From NCBI GenBank assembly GCA_913776245.1, contig CAJYLO010000026.1:62001-126000 (forward strand): a DNA stretch of 64,000 nt, in the 5' to 3' direction. This DNA comes from an uncultured Chryseobacterium sp. Lineage in GTDB: Bacteria; Bacteroidota; Bacteroidia; Flavobacteriales; Weeksellaceae. Under the pieces are notes generated by a model. It did no database searches and was not told the origin of the DNA. It saw only the letters and a program-made list of their open reading frames with translations. Positions 7,458 through 17,006 of the stretch are shown in pieces. The translations under genes and the position numbers were made by a program. Position 1 is the first letter of the stretch. Every line of letters starts with the position of its first letter.

Positions 7458-8834
7458 TTATCTCGGATTCTGCGGCATTCCGCTCAGCGTTATGATATCT
7501 TCCGGAATGGCAATCGCATAGCGTAGGTCATTAGGAGGTAAACTATAAGTTTGCCCTTTAACCGTTCTTGTCAGCGTAATATTAGCCCCATCACGGTTAT
7601 ACCGTTTGAGGTCTGGCCACCGAAGTCCACGAATCAAAAGTTCTTTTCGCCTTTCCTTCAGAACAATATCCAAAGCTTCTGCCTGCGAACCGGCTTTTAT
7701 CGGAACAAAGGTTCCCATTTTCCAGCGTTTAATGAGAAGATTGTTAAGGTCATTCATTCCTTCTTGAACCCGGTCTAACCTAATCTTGCATTCAGCCGCC
7801 ATCAGATACAACTCATCAGTGGCAACACTTACGAGCGGACCGTTGGCATTATTGTAATACGCTTTGAACAATACTTCATTCGCCGCATTCTTCCCGAAGA
7901 ATACGGTTTTCCGCAGGTCATTATTATCGTACATCTGGTAAATGAAGGCAGGGATTTTGGCCGGAATCAGATGGTATTCGTATTTCATCGCTGCCCAGAG
8001 CAGGACCTCTTTGTTCATTTCGGCAACAGGATAATCCGCATTAGGATTCAGGGAATTAAAATCCATCAGTTCGCTATTGATGCTTAGTGCCGCTTCCGTA
8101 TTGCTGAGCGCCTTCTCATAGTCACCCATAAACAGATAAGTTCGGGCTAAAAGGCCATAAGCCGCTGCTCTTGAGATCCGCATTCCGGAAATCTGCTTTG
8201 GCAATAGTAATGGAATGGCAGTCTGAAGGTCACTGATGATCTGCTCGTAGGTCTGCTTAACCGTTGAACGTACTGAAGGAATATTCATATCCGGATCCAG
8301 CCTTAGTGGAAGACCTAGATCTGTTGTCGCTGTTGCCGGATTGTAGGCTGGACACCAAATCTGCGCAGCATCCAGGTAGCGGAAGGCACGCAAAGCCAAT
8401 GCCTGTCCTCTGATATTATCAGCCTGCTCGCCGGTATAATTTTTATCTTTCATATTGAAAAGTACAGCATTACAGACATAGATGCTTCGATAACACGCTG
8501 ACCAGTCATTTCCTGAAGAAACAGGAGTAGCCAAATTATCCGGCATCCAGGTATAAAGGCGTTTGGAGGCCTCAAAGCTTAATGCGTTATAATCCGCATC
8601 CGTCAGGTAATAGTCATCCGAGCTTGTTTCACCGCTGGAGGCAAAATCCACATTAAGAAAACCATAATTGTTGAGCAGCATCTGATTATCTTCAAGTTTA
8701 TCGGGTGTGGCCAGCTTCAGGTCTGACTTTTCATCCAAAAAATCACTGCAACTCAAAACGGATAGTATTACCGGTATTAGCATTAATGATTTAAAGAGTG
8801 TTTTTATAATGTTGATTGTCTTGATCTTTTTCAT
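7458..8834 (-). CDS. SusD/RagB-family outer-membrane lipoprotein
   Basis: 458 residues. The signal peptide ends in a lipobox (LIPVILSVLSCSDFLDEKSD), so the protein is anchored by lipid at C29 or near it. SusD signatures follow: NAVLFNMKDK, RGQALALRAFRYLDAAQIWC, PVRSTVKQ-type linker, RAAAYGLLARTYLFMGDYEK, LMAAECKIRLDRVQEGMNDL and RRKELLIRGLRWPDLKRYNR near the end. The last element is the classic RagB/SusD C-terminal motif. SusD caps the SusC channel and captures its ligand at the cell surface. It is 28 bp downstream of the SusC gene and belongs to the same operon. The ligand is unknown, but the TlpA partner gene and lack of glycoside hydrolases argue against simple glycan use. Confidence 0.95.
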   Translation of the reverse strand: MKKIKTINIIKTLFKSLMLIPVILSVLSCSDFLDEKSDLKLATPDKLEDNQMLLNNYGFLNVDFASSGETSSDDYYLTDADYNALSFEASKRLYTWMPDNLATPVSSGNDWSACYRSIYVCNAVLFNMKDKNYTGEQADNIRGQALALRAFRYLDAAQIWCPAYNPATATTDLGLPLRLDPDMNIPSVRSTVKQTYEQIISDLQTAIPLLLPKQISGMRISRAAAYGLLARTYLFMGDYEKALSNTEAALSINSELMDFNSLNPNADYPVAEMNKEVLLWAAMKYEYHLIPAKIPAFIYQMYDNNDLRKTVFFGKNAANEVLFKAYYNNANGPLVSVATDELYLMAAECKIRLDRVQEGMNDLNNLLIKRWKMGTFVPIKAGSQAEALDIVLKERRKELLIRGLRWPDLKRYNRDGANITLTRTVKGQTYSLPPNDLRYAIAIPEDIITLSGMPQNPR

Positions 8835-8862
8835 ATATCTGATTTTTTTTCATTCAATAATT

Positions 8863-11800
8863 TTAAAATTTAGCTTTCAATCCTAAAGTGTACATCACAG
8901 GCGGCTTTACCACATAGCTGCCCAGATTAAAATCAGGATCGATCCCGCTTTTGCTTTCCTGCCAGAGGATTCCCAAGTTGCTTATATTGGCATAGAGTTG
9001 TAAGGCTTTAAGCGGCATCTGCTGCCACTGCTTTTTGCCGATCTCGTATCCCAGATTGATGTATTGCAGACGGATATGATCACCCTTTTCGATAAGAGCC
9101 GCCGAACCTGCATAGAAGGCATCCCGGTTAGAGTTGGTCTGATACTGGTTGGACGGCACATCGGTAAACGCCTCATCTCCGGGCTTCTGCCATCGTAAGG
9201 CATAATCACTATGGCCGATCCAATCTTTAAAAAGGCTGGTATAATTGATGGAAGGCCTTCTGAAATAATATCCCAGCTTGTAGATGATCCCTATATCCAA
9301 AGTGAATTGCTTATAAGAAAAGGTATTGGTAAATGAACCATACACCGTAGGAATGGCAGAACCAAAGTATTGCAGATCTTTTACATCAGCGCCCATCATC
9401 TTGGCGTAATCCTTACTGACCTCGCCATTCATATATCCTCGGGGGTCACCATTCTGAGGATCAAGCCCTGCCCACTGGTAAGCGAATATGGAATAGACAG
9501 GCAAGCCTTCAATCCCTGAAATGGGAACGCTTGACAGCACAAAGTTCCTGGCAATAGTGCTGTTTGGATAGTATTTCGTCACCTTGTCCTTGTACGTGCT
9601 GAAATTAGCCGTGGTCTGCCAACGGAATGCTTTATTGATGTTGATGGTCATTAATTCCACATCAATACCGTTCCCTTCAATACCTGCAACATTCCATACC
9701 AGGCTGGTTAATCCTATGGTATAATCCAGCGGAACCTGTCCGAATAGATTTTCTCCTTTTTTACGGAAATATTCTACAGAGCCGGAGATCCTATTGTTGC
9801 GGGTCGCAAAATCCAGTCCTGCATTGATCATCCTTACCGTTTCCCATCGAAGCTGTGGATTGTAATAGTTGTCAAATCTAGCCATCTGCTCCTGGGTGTA
9901 GGTAGAGACACCAAGTATCGCCATTGTCGTCACGGCGACCATTGCAGGGTTAATATTACCATTATAACCATAAGAACCTCTTAGCTTGAGTTCAGGGAGC
10001 CAGCTGAAAGGATAGAACTTTTCGTTAGAGACATTCCAGGACAGTCCTGCCGACCAGAACGGATTCCACTGATCATTAGTCTTCAGCCCGAAAAGGTTGC
10101 TGGCATCTCTTCTGGCACTTCCGGAAATGGTATAGCGGTTGTCGAAGGTATAAGCTGCATTGGCATATACGGAGACGAATCGGTTATTGGTCTCCCGCAG
10201 GGCATTTAGGTTATCAATGAAGGAAGTACCGCCAGTGATTAGCGGGTATTTATTCTTAAAGTCCACCGTACCGAATGAAAGGTTGTTCGAATCATAGCCG
10301 TAGTATCTGGTATTCGTCGATTGGGAATTGGCATCCCGGACCTCTCCGCCGGCAATGGCTGAGACCTGATGTTTTCCAAATCCTCTGTTGAAATTTAGCT
10401 GACCACGGAAATTGTTGATGAGCAGCTGTGAAGTCGTTTTATCCAGTATGCTGCCTTTCGGAACGTTATAGGTAAGGCTTCCGTTGGAATTGATGACCGT
10501 GAACCGGTTGACATAATCCCTTACGTAGTAGCTTTGTTCATCATACAGGCTGTTGGATAACCCTGTAGTTCTCTGGTACTGGTATTTCAGATCAGCATCC
10601 AGTCCCTTCAGGATCTTATAGTTCAGTCCTGCATTGACGATGATCTCCGAGCTTCGGCCTGTTCCTGAGAAATGCTGCCAGTCGGTCAGCGGATAATAAT
10701 TCCAGTCCAGTAATTTTCCATTGCCCAATCCTGATTTATAGCCCTGTTCAAAAGATTTTGAGACAATAAGTGCATTACCGTTCGCATCGGCTATTTCCAT
10801 ATAAGGAACCGCATTGGTTTTCATAATGATGCTTCCGTAGGCAGTTCTTCCGTTCCTGGTCGCTGAATGAGTAAAGAAGACCCCGGTGTTCAGGGTCAGG
10901 TTCTTCAGGGGTTGCCAGGTGTTCTGGAAACGCAAGTTCATCCGCTGGTAATTCTCACCCAGGTTTCCGGTATTGTCATCGTAGCCGAGTGAAGAAGTCC
11001 ACGAAAACTGCGGTGCGCCTCCCGACATACTCAGTGAATACTGCCTGTTTTCCAATGGCTGATACATATACCTTTTGAATTGGTCTCGTGAATCAATACC
11101 TTTTAGTCGTTCAATTTCCTTCTGAACGGTTTCGTGAGAAAGGAGGCCTTTTTTTTCCTTGTTGAGAAGATCGACAACCGGAGAAAGGACGGGATGGCTC
11201 GACGAGTTGATATCGGTGTTATAAAAGTTCTTTTTAAAAAGCTCTTGCTCCACATCGATAAAATCTGCGCTGGAAATGACTTTGAGGTAATTCAGATCCG
11301 GTTTGGGGCTTGTTGTGAGAAAGGTATTAAAATCCACCGTGATCGGCTGATTATATTTTGCTCCCTTAGTGGTAATGACAATGACCCCGTTGGCAGCTCG
11401 TGCTCCCCAGATGCTCGCAGCTGCCGCATCTTTGAGAATGGTGATGTTCTCAACAATATTGGGGTTGATATTGCTGATGTCGCCTTCGTATGGAAAATTG
11501 TCCACAACGATCAGCGGGGCTTTCGGTCCCTGAATCGTGCTGAGTCCTCTGACCATAATCTGCGGCGTTCCCTGGGAAGTCCCCCGGCTGATCACAATGC
11601 CATTCGCAGTGCCAGCCAGGCGGTCAAGGATATTGGTGGAGACCTGTGTGTTCAGGGCGGTCTTACCTACGGCGGAGAACGAACCTGTGGACCGCTCTTT
11701 CGGTATTTTCTGATATCCCGTTGTCAGTACCACTTCATCGATCTGTGCCACTTTCTCTGATAGGTAAATCCTCAAAGGTTCTGGAAGTGGCAGTTCCAAA

Positions 11801-12042
11801 GGAAGTACCTTTTCTTCATAACCTTTACCGAGAATAACCAGGCTGATTCTTTTTTCGTCTGTACTGAGGCTGAATTTTCCGTTTTGGTCTGTTGTGGTGG
11901 CGGTTTTGGTATTCTGTATGGCTACCGTTATGCCTTTCACCGGCAATCGGGTGGTTTCATCCAAAACGCTTCCCGTAATTATCTGCTGCGCCATTATGGG
12001 AAAAGCAAAACAGGTGGCGGGAAGCATTAATAATTTCTTCAT
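8863..12042 (-). CDS. SusC/RagA-family TonB-linked outer-membrane protein
   Basis: 1059 residues. A signal peptide (MKKLLMLPATCFAFPIMAQQ) leads into a CarboxypepD_reg-like domain (ITGSVLDETTRLPVKGITVA), a TonB-box/plug region (EVVLTTGYQKIPKERSTGSF, VDNFPYEGDISNINPNIVEN, and the SusC plug sequence LKDAAAASIWGARAANGVIV) and a 22-strand-type barrel finishing in VMYTLGLKAKF. It imports a ligand captured by SusD using TonB energy. The gene lies between the TlpA fusion upstream (118 bp) and susD downstream (28 bp). Base composition is clearly higher in GC than in the island to the right. Confidence 0.95.
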   Translation of the reverse strand: MKKLLMLPATCFAFPIMAQQIITGSVLDETTRLPVKGITVAIQNTKTATTTDQNGKFSLSTDEKRISLVILGKGYEEKVLPLELPLPEPLRIYLSEKVAQIDEVVLTTGYQKIPKERSTGSFSAVGKTALNTQVSTNILDRLAGTANGIVISRGTSQGTPQIMVRGLSTIQGPKAPLIVVDNFPYEGDISNINPNIVENITILKDAAAASIWGARAANGVIVITTKGAKYNQPITVDFNTFLTTSPKPDLNYLKVISSADFIDVEQELFKKNFYNTDINSSSHPVLSPVVDLLNKEKKGLLSHETVQKEIERLKGIDSRDQFKRYMYQPLENRQYSLSMSGGAPQFSWTSSLGYDDNTGNLGENYQRMNLRFQNTWQPLKNLTLNTGVFFTHSATRNGRTAYGSIIMKTNAVPYMEIADANGNALIVSKSFEQGYKSGLGNGKLLDWNYYPLTDWQHFSGTGRSSEIIVNAGLNYKILKGLDADLKYQYQRTTGLSNSLYDEQSYYVRDYVNRFTVINSNGSLTYNVPKGSILDKTTSQLLINNFRGQLNFNRGFGKHQVSAIAGGEVRDANSQSTNTRYYGYDSNNLSFGTVDFKNKYPLITGGTSFIDNLNALRETNNRFVSVYANAAYTFDNRYTISGSARRDASNLFGLKTNDQWNPFWSAGLSWNVSNEKFYPFSWLPELKLRGSYGYNGNINPAMVAVTTMAILGVSTYTQEQMARFDNYYNPQLRWETVRMINAGLDFATRNNRISGSVEYFRKKGENLFGQVPLDYTIGLTSLVWNVAGIEGNGIDVELMTININKAFRWQTTANFSTYKDKVTKYYPNSTIARNFVLSSVPISGIEGLPVYSIFAYQWAGLDPQNGDPRGYMNGEVSKDYAKMMGADVKDLQYFGSAIPTVYGSFTNTFSYKQFTLDIGIIYKLGYYFRRPSINYTSLFKDWIGHSDYALRWQKPGDEAFTDVPSNQYQTNSNRDAFYAGSAALIEKGDHIRLQYINLGYEIGKKQWQQMPLKALQLYANISNLGILWQESKSGIDPDFNLGSYVVKPPVMYTLGLKAKF

Positions 12043-12160
12043 AGTTTGATATAGTTTTGAGTTGTTGATAATTCAATGAAATATTTAAATGTTAACCTTA
12101 GAATCAAGTAGATCAATGATCCAATTTGTTTGACGATGGATAGATGACAGATAATTTTCA

Positions 12161-13459
12161 TTATTGAATATCTTTAATGACCATCATCAATAGATTACGT
12201 TCTGCTAGGATCAGGTCAAGGTCATATTTCTGAAGTTCTTTCCTGAGTGTCGGGATATCCTTGATGCCGGAGACTTCCAGATCTACATTTCCTGTATAGC
12301 CGGTCTCATCGACAAAGATTTCTTTAATGGGAATTTCGCCGTTCAGCATATTGATCATATTTCTGAGCGGTGCGTTTCTGAGGATGGATGGTGTCCGTGG
12401 AAAGGTGGAGCGTTTGTCCCCGCCTTTGCTCGCCAGCTTATCTTTCTGACTTGTTCTTATTAATATCAGGCATTGTACAGGTCTCTTTTCCAGTGTTACG
12501 GTGTAGCCGGAATAGCGGTTGATATCTTCCAGCATATATTGATAAAGCGCATCAGCCATACTTTCGGGAATGATGAATTCGTAGTTATAAAGATTAGAGG
12601 TATCATTGGAACCGTCTGCTTTTTGTTGAAGCACAAGTTTTTGGGGTTCTTTAACTTCAATGAGCATTCTTTTACCTGTAAAGGATTCTTGAGATTGCTG
12701 TCTGAACAATTCAAAACCGATGGCATAATACATATCCCAAAGAGGAAGGTTGGTAAATTGTCTGCCATTGATAGCTCCGGATGCTGTGGTCCGGAATGTT
12801 CCGCCTGAGCCTATGTCGGGAATGGGGCCTTTGGCAAAGAATGAATAATTGAGGAGCTGGATATTTTTCTGACGGTCATAATCCTCGGAAAGCATCAAGG
12901 GACGTTTTCTGTCCATTTGAATAATGGTCTGCAATGAAGATTGCTTTCCATCCAGGATCTCATTAATGGTCTCTTCGGTAAGCTGCGTTGCATCGGTTGT
13001 ACTCAGTAGTTTTCCATCCTTGATCCAGATGATAAACGGTACACCGGCGTGCGGAAAAAGCTGATGAAAGTAGGAATCGTTATAAACGGAAGTCAGAGTG
13101 TTATACTTCTTTCCATTTTGAGACACAAAGAATTTTTCCAGTGCCGGCTTGTCCTGATTGCTTACCGGAAGTATCCTGATTCTGTCCCCGAACTTCTGTT
13201 GCAATGTAGTTATTTTAGGAATATTCATCAGGCAGGCACTGCACCAGGTGTTCCAGAAGTCTATTAGAATTAATTTGCTTTTATCTTCTGAAAGATTTAA
13301 TGTTTTCTGTGAGTGGTTGACTACAGGAAGAGAGGTTGTCCAAAAACTTTCGGGAAGATGTTCTCCGACTTTAACAGACTTGTTCTGTGCAAAGGATGTG
13401 GTAGCCGCCACAAGGGTAAAAAGAAGGGACAGGATTCCCCTGCAAAAGATATTTTTCAT
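12161..13459 (-). CDS. TlpA-like thioredoxin fused to a DUF3738-type C-terminal domain
   Basis: 432 residues. A signal peptide (ILSLLFTLVAATTSFAQ) precedes a TlpA/AhpC-TSA fold with the redox motif WNTWCSACLMNIP (CxxC) at about residues 72-84 and a cis-proline loop GVPFIIWIKDGKLL. The second half ends with RNAPLRNMINMLNGE and FVDETGYTGNVDLEVSG, the signature of DUF3738 (TIGR03435) proteins. The enzyme is periplasmic or outer-membrane associated and should exchange disulfides. This fusion is found at the head of SusC/SusD operons in Chryseobacterium-like genomes (established pattern from memory, not searched). Its partner could be the small cysteine protein at 7093 or an imported ligand. Confidence 0.85.
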   Translation of the reverse strand: MKNIFCRGILSLLFTLVAATTSFAQNKSVKVGEHLPESFWTTSLPVVNHSQKTLNLSEDKSKLILIDFWNTWCSACLMNIPKITTLQQKFGDRIRILPVSNQDKPALEKFFVSQNGKKYNTLTSVYNDSYFHQLFPHAGVPFIIWIKDGKLLSTTDATQLTEETINEILDGKQSSLQTIIQMDRKRPLMLSEDYDRQKNIQLLNYSFFAKGPIPDIGSGGTFRTTASGAINGRQFTNLPLWDMYYAIGFELFRQQSQESFTGKRMLIEVKEPQKLVLQQKADGSNDTSNLYNYEFIIPESMADALYQYMLEDINRYSGYTVTLEKRPVQCLILIRTSQKDKLASKGGDKRSTFPRTPSILRNAPLRNMINMLNGEIPIKEIFVDETGYTGNVDLEVSGIKDIPTLRKELQKYDLDLILAERNLLMMVIKDIQ

Positions 13460-13599
13460 ACTTTTGAATAGGTTTTTAATAATTATTAATCACTCATTAT
13501 GCTCTTTCCGTTTGGTCGCCAAACTCTTGCGGAAAGGGCTTTCTTATTTTAATAGGGGGTAATTCTAGGTACTGTTTTCCATTCTCTGATTTTTAACGG

Positions 13600-13998
13600 T
13601 TATTGACTCTTTGGGATTCTTCTTTCAAGGATAAGGTGTGCAGCATCCAGCATTTTGGTCAGATGGATGTAAGTACTGATAAGGCTGCTCTGTTCAGCAT
13701 TTTTAAATACACCCATTGAGAAATAGACTACGATAGCTATATAGTAATCAAAGTCCTTAATGCTGTATTCGGCAAAAGCCTTTTCCATTACGAGAGTTGG
13801 ATTTAAATATTCCTCATCCGAAAGAGAAGCCTTCATCAATGGCGAATGATTCTCGGAATTAGTATTCGTTTCCCAGGTCCTTTCTTTTAGCCTGACTGCA
13901 TAGCACGCCCGTACAAAAGACCGCAAGGCCTGATGAAAATGGAAAATCGCCGAAGATTCTTCATTGATTATCGTTTTCTTTTTCTCGGCATAGATCAT
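13600..13998 (-). CDS. hypothetical protein, possible four-helix structure
   Basis: 132 residues from ATG at 13998. There is no signal peptide. The sequence is mostly helical and includes FHFHQALRSFVRACYAVRLK and YYIAIVVYFSMGVFKNAEQS, ending ISTYIHLTKMLDAAHLILER. I recognise no domain. It lies 140 bp upstream of the TlpA fusion on the same strand and downstream of the promoter at 14529-14560, so it could be the first gene of the SusC/SusD transcript. Its codon use resembles its right-hand neighbours rather than the AT-rich island. Confidence 0.6.
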   Translation of the reverse strand: MIYAEKKKTIINEESSAIFHFHQALRSFVRACYAVRLKERTWETNTNSENHSPLMKASLSDEEYLNPTLVMEKAFAEYSIKDFDYYIAIVVYFSMGVFKNAEQSSLISTYIHLTKMLDAAHLILERRIPKSQ

Positions 13999-14359
13999 AA
14001 TTTGTTAAGCATCGCTTTGGAAGTAACCAAATCGTTAAAATGGAAGAATGATTCAATAAGCTTTATCCCGGAATGTTTCCTGCTGCCGGACCAAAATCGG
14101 GCTTCAAAGTCTATCCTTTTACTTTTCAATCGTTTTTGTTTGGTTTAGTGACCGCATAGTAGGAAGCTTTGAAACTCTTTTATACAAAGCTCCCTGCCTT
14201 TACAAGCCAAAAAATTAATATTAATGAAAGTTGTGTCACGTGAAAGCTGTAAAGCCGCAATGGTTGCGCTGCCATTGTATCTGTTCTAATCTGATACTGT
14301 ATTTTGTAAAAGCAGCTTAGAGAATTGTAGAAATAGCGGACTGCATAGGAAAATAAAAC

Positions 14360-14523
14360 GGCGTGGAACTCTACAATATCTAACTTGAGGCACTGGTATA
14401 CCTTGGAACAGATAAGAGAGCCCACGCCTAGGTCGTGAGCTTTCTGCTTATCGTCTCGTCCCTTTTAAAGTACCAGTTTTCAAGTTGAGATTCTAAGCAA
14501 TAGCTTCTAATATTTCGTTGAAG
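14360..14523 (-). ncRNA. probable structured RNA or long 5' leader
   Basis: A leftward promoter at 14529-14560 would start transcription near 14523. The RNA then reaches a stem formed by 14417-14428 and 14360-14372: GGCGTGG pairs with CCACGCC, then a mismatch, then CTCT with AGAG, giving 11 pairs around a 44-nt loop. No credible protein is encoded between 14000 and 14520; an 81-codon frame at 14180-14425 has no known domain. Either this is a small RNA or a regulated leader for the TlpA-SusC-SusD operon. The limits are approximate and the family is not recognised. Confidence 0.45.
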
Positions 14524-14528
14524 TATCG

Positions 14529-14560
14529 CAAAGTTACGTTTCAGTAACTTATTTTACAAA
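14529..14560 (-). promoter_or_regulatory. Bacteroidota-type promoter, leftward
   Basis: On the minus strand a TTTG (14557-14560) is followed after exactly 20 bp by TAACTTTG (14529-14536). This matches the -33 TTTG and -7 TAnnTTTG consensus of the Bacteroidota primary sigma factor. Transcription should start near 14523 and run toward 13998. Confidence 0.75.
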
Positions 14561-14631
14561 TATAATAAAAAATCGAATACAATAACATATATGTGTTGAT
14601 GAAAAACTTTTTAAAACACAAAATTTACTAA

Positions 14632-14940
14632 ATGTATATATGGGATATAGAAGAACTAAAATTTCAAATTGGAAAACTATTCCAATTTAATAGGCTGAAA
14701 AATAAACTTTCACAGCTACAAGTAAGCAATGAACTTAATTTATCAAGCAATCACGTGGGTAGAATTGAAAGAGCAGAAACAAATCCAACGTTAGAAATTG
14801 TGGTTAAATTCTGTAATTTTTTTGAGATTGATATCTTACTTCTATTTACTAAACTCAATGAAAAAGAATTAAATGACTTGAATATGGAAATTGAACGTCT
14901 CCAAAAAGAATTTAAAAATCATAATATAAGAAAATCCTGA
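14632..14940 (+). CDS. XRE-family HTH regulator
   Basis: 102 residues. The HTH_3 core is clear: FQFNRLKNKLSQLQVSNELN (first helices), LSSNHVGRIERAETNPTLEI (recognition helix and NPT turn) and VVKFCNFFEIDILLLFT. A charged C-terminal tail (about 25 residues) may be a dimerisation helix. Regulators of this kind often control defence or mobile-element genes. It opens the island on its left side and lies 243 bp upstream of the ATPase gene on the same strand, so it may repress it. The start ATG at 14632 gives the expected spacing to the first helix. Confidence 0.8.
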   Translation: MYIWDIEELKFQIGKLFQFNRLKNKLSQLQVSNELNLSSNHVGRIERAETNPTLEIVVKFCNFFEIDILLLFTKLNEKELNDLNMEIERLQKEFKNHNIRKS

Positions 14941-15183
14941 CGATAGTTGGGTTTTTTTATGGAAGAAACTGAACTTGTAAATCACCATAAAATCAGTGAA
15001 AATACTGAATGAGTAATTTGTGATAGTTTTTATTTTTGTTTTTTACGGAAAACCGTAATTGTAATATAGAAACAACTTGTATTTTGCTGTTGGAAAACGT
15101 ATAAGCTAATTAAGTCTAATGAAAATAATTTAATGTTTGTTTTATGCTTTTTCAATTTGTTACAATAATAAAAAACTATCGAC

Positions 15184-16926
15184 ATGATAAAAAAGATTAA
15201 AGTAACCAATATAAAAGGTATTGGCGAAAATACAGAGAATTCTGAAATAAAATTTGATTTGTTTCCTAACAAACCTATAATTTTTGTAGCTCCAAATGGC
15301 TATGGTAAAAGTTCATTAACAATTGCATTTAAATCTCTCAATCCCACAAAAATTATTTTAGATGAAGAACACTGTTTTAAAGCGAATAAAGATAACTTAC
15401 CTAAAATTGAAATTACATATTTAAATGATAATAATGATGAAACAATATTAACAGCAACAAATTCTTCTAATGATATAAGCAACTTATTTGATTGCTTTGT
15501 TATTAATAATCAAATTTTCGCCAAAGCAAAAAAGAATAGAATTGGAGCAACAGTAATAGCCTCGGCATCATTGGAGACTCCTCCAATTGTATTGGTTAAT
15601 AAAATTCCAGAAAAGGAAAAAGTAAATTATTCGATTACGATGCAGAAGAGTGTTTTTGGTAGCAATGGTAAAATCTTAAGTAATATTGGTTTTATCTATA
15701 ATAATTATGCATTCGTTCGCAAAATTGAATCAATATTTTCAACACTTGATAAGATTCATCAAGTTAGAATTACTAAAAGAATAGAAGACTTTAAAATGGC
15801 AGTTAATTGCCTATCTGGGACTCCTGAAAATATTAAAAATTCTATTAGCACTGAACAATTAACAGCAATTCAGCAAATTCAACCTATTGAAGAGATTGTA
15901 AATATTCTCAGATCATTAGATATTAACTATACATCAGATGCGGATTACTATTTAGCAGCAATACAGATATTATATGACTACAAGTCAAATTCTGTTATTT
16001 TTAAAAAGAGTGTACTCCGCAAAATTTATGAATTTGAAAAAAGGCACTACGAAGATTTATTTAAAAATTTTAATAGTAGTTGGAAAGGATTTAAACCCAT
16101 AGAGAAGGATCAAAAGTTAATTATTGAGGTTCCAAAAGCAACATATATTTCAAATGGACAGCGTGATATTATGTGCTTTATAGCATTGTTGAAAAAAGCT
16201 GAAATGAAACTAAATAAGTATAATAATATACTGATAATTGATGAAGTTTTTGATTATTTAGATGACGGGAATTTAATCGCTGTTCAGTTTTACGTTTCTC
16301 AATTAATAGAAAAATTTAAAAAAGAAGGAAAAAAAATATATCCTATAATTTTAACACATCTAAATCCATACTATTTCAAAAATTTTGTTTTTACAAACCA
16401 AAAAATTTACTTTTTAACAAAAGGCAAAGCAAATGTAACGCTAGCACTAAAAAATCTTCTGCTGAAAAGGGAAGAGGAATCCATCAGAGATAATGTTGCA
16501 AGATTCTTCTTACATTATAATCCTAATGACGTAAATATCAGACAGGACTTTGAAGCATTAGGCCTTAAGCCAACTTGGGGAAGCTCATTAGTTTTTAATC
16601 AATTTATAGAAGAGGAATATGAAAAATATATAAATAACGAAAGTGTCGAATTTGATCCTTTTGCGGTTTGCTGTGCAGTGAGAAAGAAAATTGAAAAGAA
16701 AATTTATGATCAACTTAATGAAGGTTCGAAAATTGAATTTATTGAGAAACACAAAACACCTAGTAAATTAAAATTTGCAGAAGATAAGGGGGTCATTATA
16801 CCTGAAAAATATTATTTACTCGGCATAATTTATAATGATGGTTTGCATTGGAAAGATATAAACGAATTTTCACTTGGAAATAAGCTGCAAAATCTAGTTA
16901 TAAAACAGATGATAAAAGAATTATAA
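15184..16926 (+). CDS. AAA/ABC-type ATPase of a probable defence group
   Basis: 580 residues. Walker A is VAPNGYGKSSLTIAF (about residues 36-50), preceded by the RecF/SMC-like strand IKKIKVTNIKGIGE. The middle is helical. A signature-like ISNGQRDIMCFIALL (about 321-335) precedes Walker B NNILIIDEVFDYLDDGN (about 347-363) and an H-loop ILTHLNPYYF (about 387-396). The fold therefore matches ABC/SMC-type ATPases such as those of AbiL-, PARIS- or Septu-type defence systems; no TOPRIM or HNH domain is seen in the C-terminal 180 residues, so the effector is probably a partner protein. The next gene (80 bp downstream) has nuclease-like features. DNA here is much poorer in GC than the flanks, a sign of transfer. 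Confidence 0.8.
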   Translation: MIKKIKVTNIKGIGENTENSEIKFDLFPNKPIIFVAPNGYGKSSLTIAFKSLNPTKIILDEEHCFKANKDNLPKIEITYLNDNNDETILTATNSSNDISNLFDCFVINNQIFAKAKKNRIGATVIASASLETPPIVLVNKIPEKEKVNYSITMQKSVFGSNGKILSNIGFIYNNYAFVRKIESIFSTLDKIHQVRITKRIEDFKMAVNCLSGTPENIKNSISTEQLTAIQQIQPIEEIVNILRSLDINYTSDADYYLAAIQILYDYKSNSVIFKKSVLRKIYEFEKRHYEDLFKNFNSSWKGFKPIEKDQKLIIEVPKATYISNGQRDIMCFIALLKKAEMKLNKYNNILIIDEVFDYLDDGNLIAVQFYVSQLIEKFKKEGKKIYPIILTHLNPYYFKNFVFTNQKIYFLTKGKANVTLALKNLLLKREEESIRDNVARFFLHYNPNDVNIRQDFEALGLKPTWGSSLVFNQFIEEEYEKYINNESVEFDPFAVCCAVRKKIEKKIYDQLNEGSKIEFIEKHKTPSKLKFAEDKGVIIPEKYYLLGIIYNDGLHWKDINEFSLGNKLQNLVIKQMIKEL

Positions 16927-17006
16927 ATTACTTTCACTACCATCTAAATATAGTATTAATCTATATTTTGACCCAGTATGTTTAAATGTAATCCTTGAAC
17001 CAAGAA

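Noticed and set aside
11134..11760. 208-codon plus-strand frame
   Set aside because: It lies wholly inside the SusC gene on the opposite strand and encodes no known domain.
14180..14425. 81-codon minus-strand frame
   Set aside because: It overlaps the probable RNA stem, has no domain and no signal peptide; more likely part of a leader RNA.
14400..14632. left attachment site of the island
   Set aside because: No copy of the tRNA-Ser 3' end or of the arm-type motif was found here.
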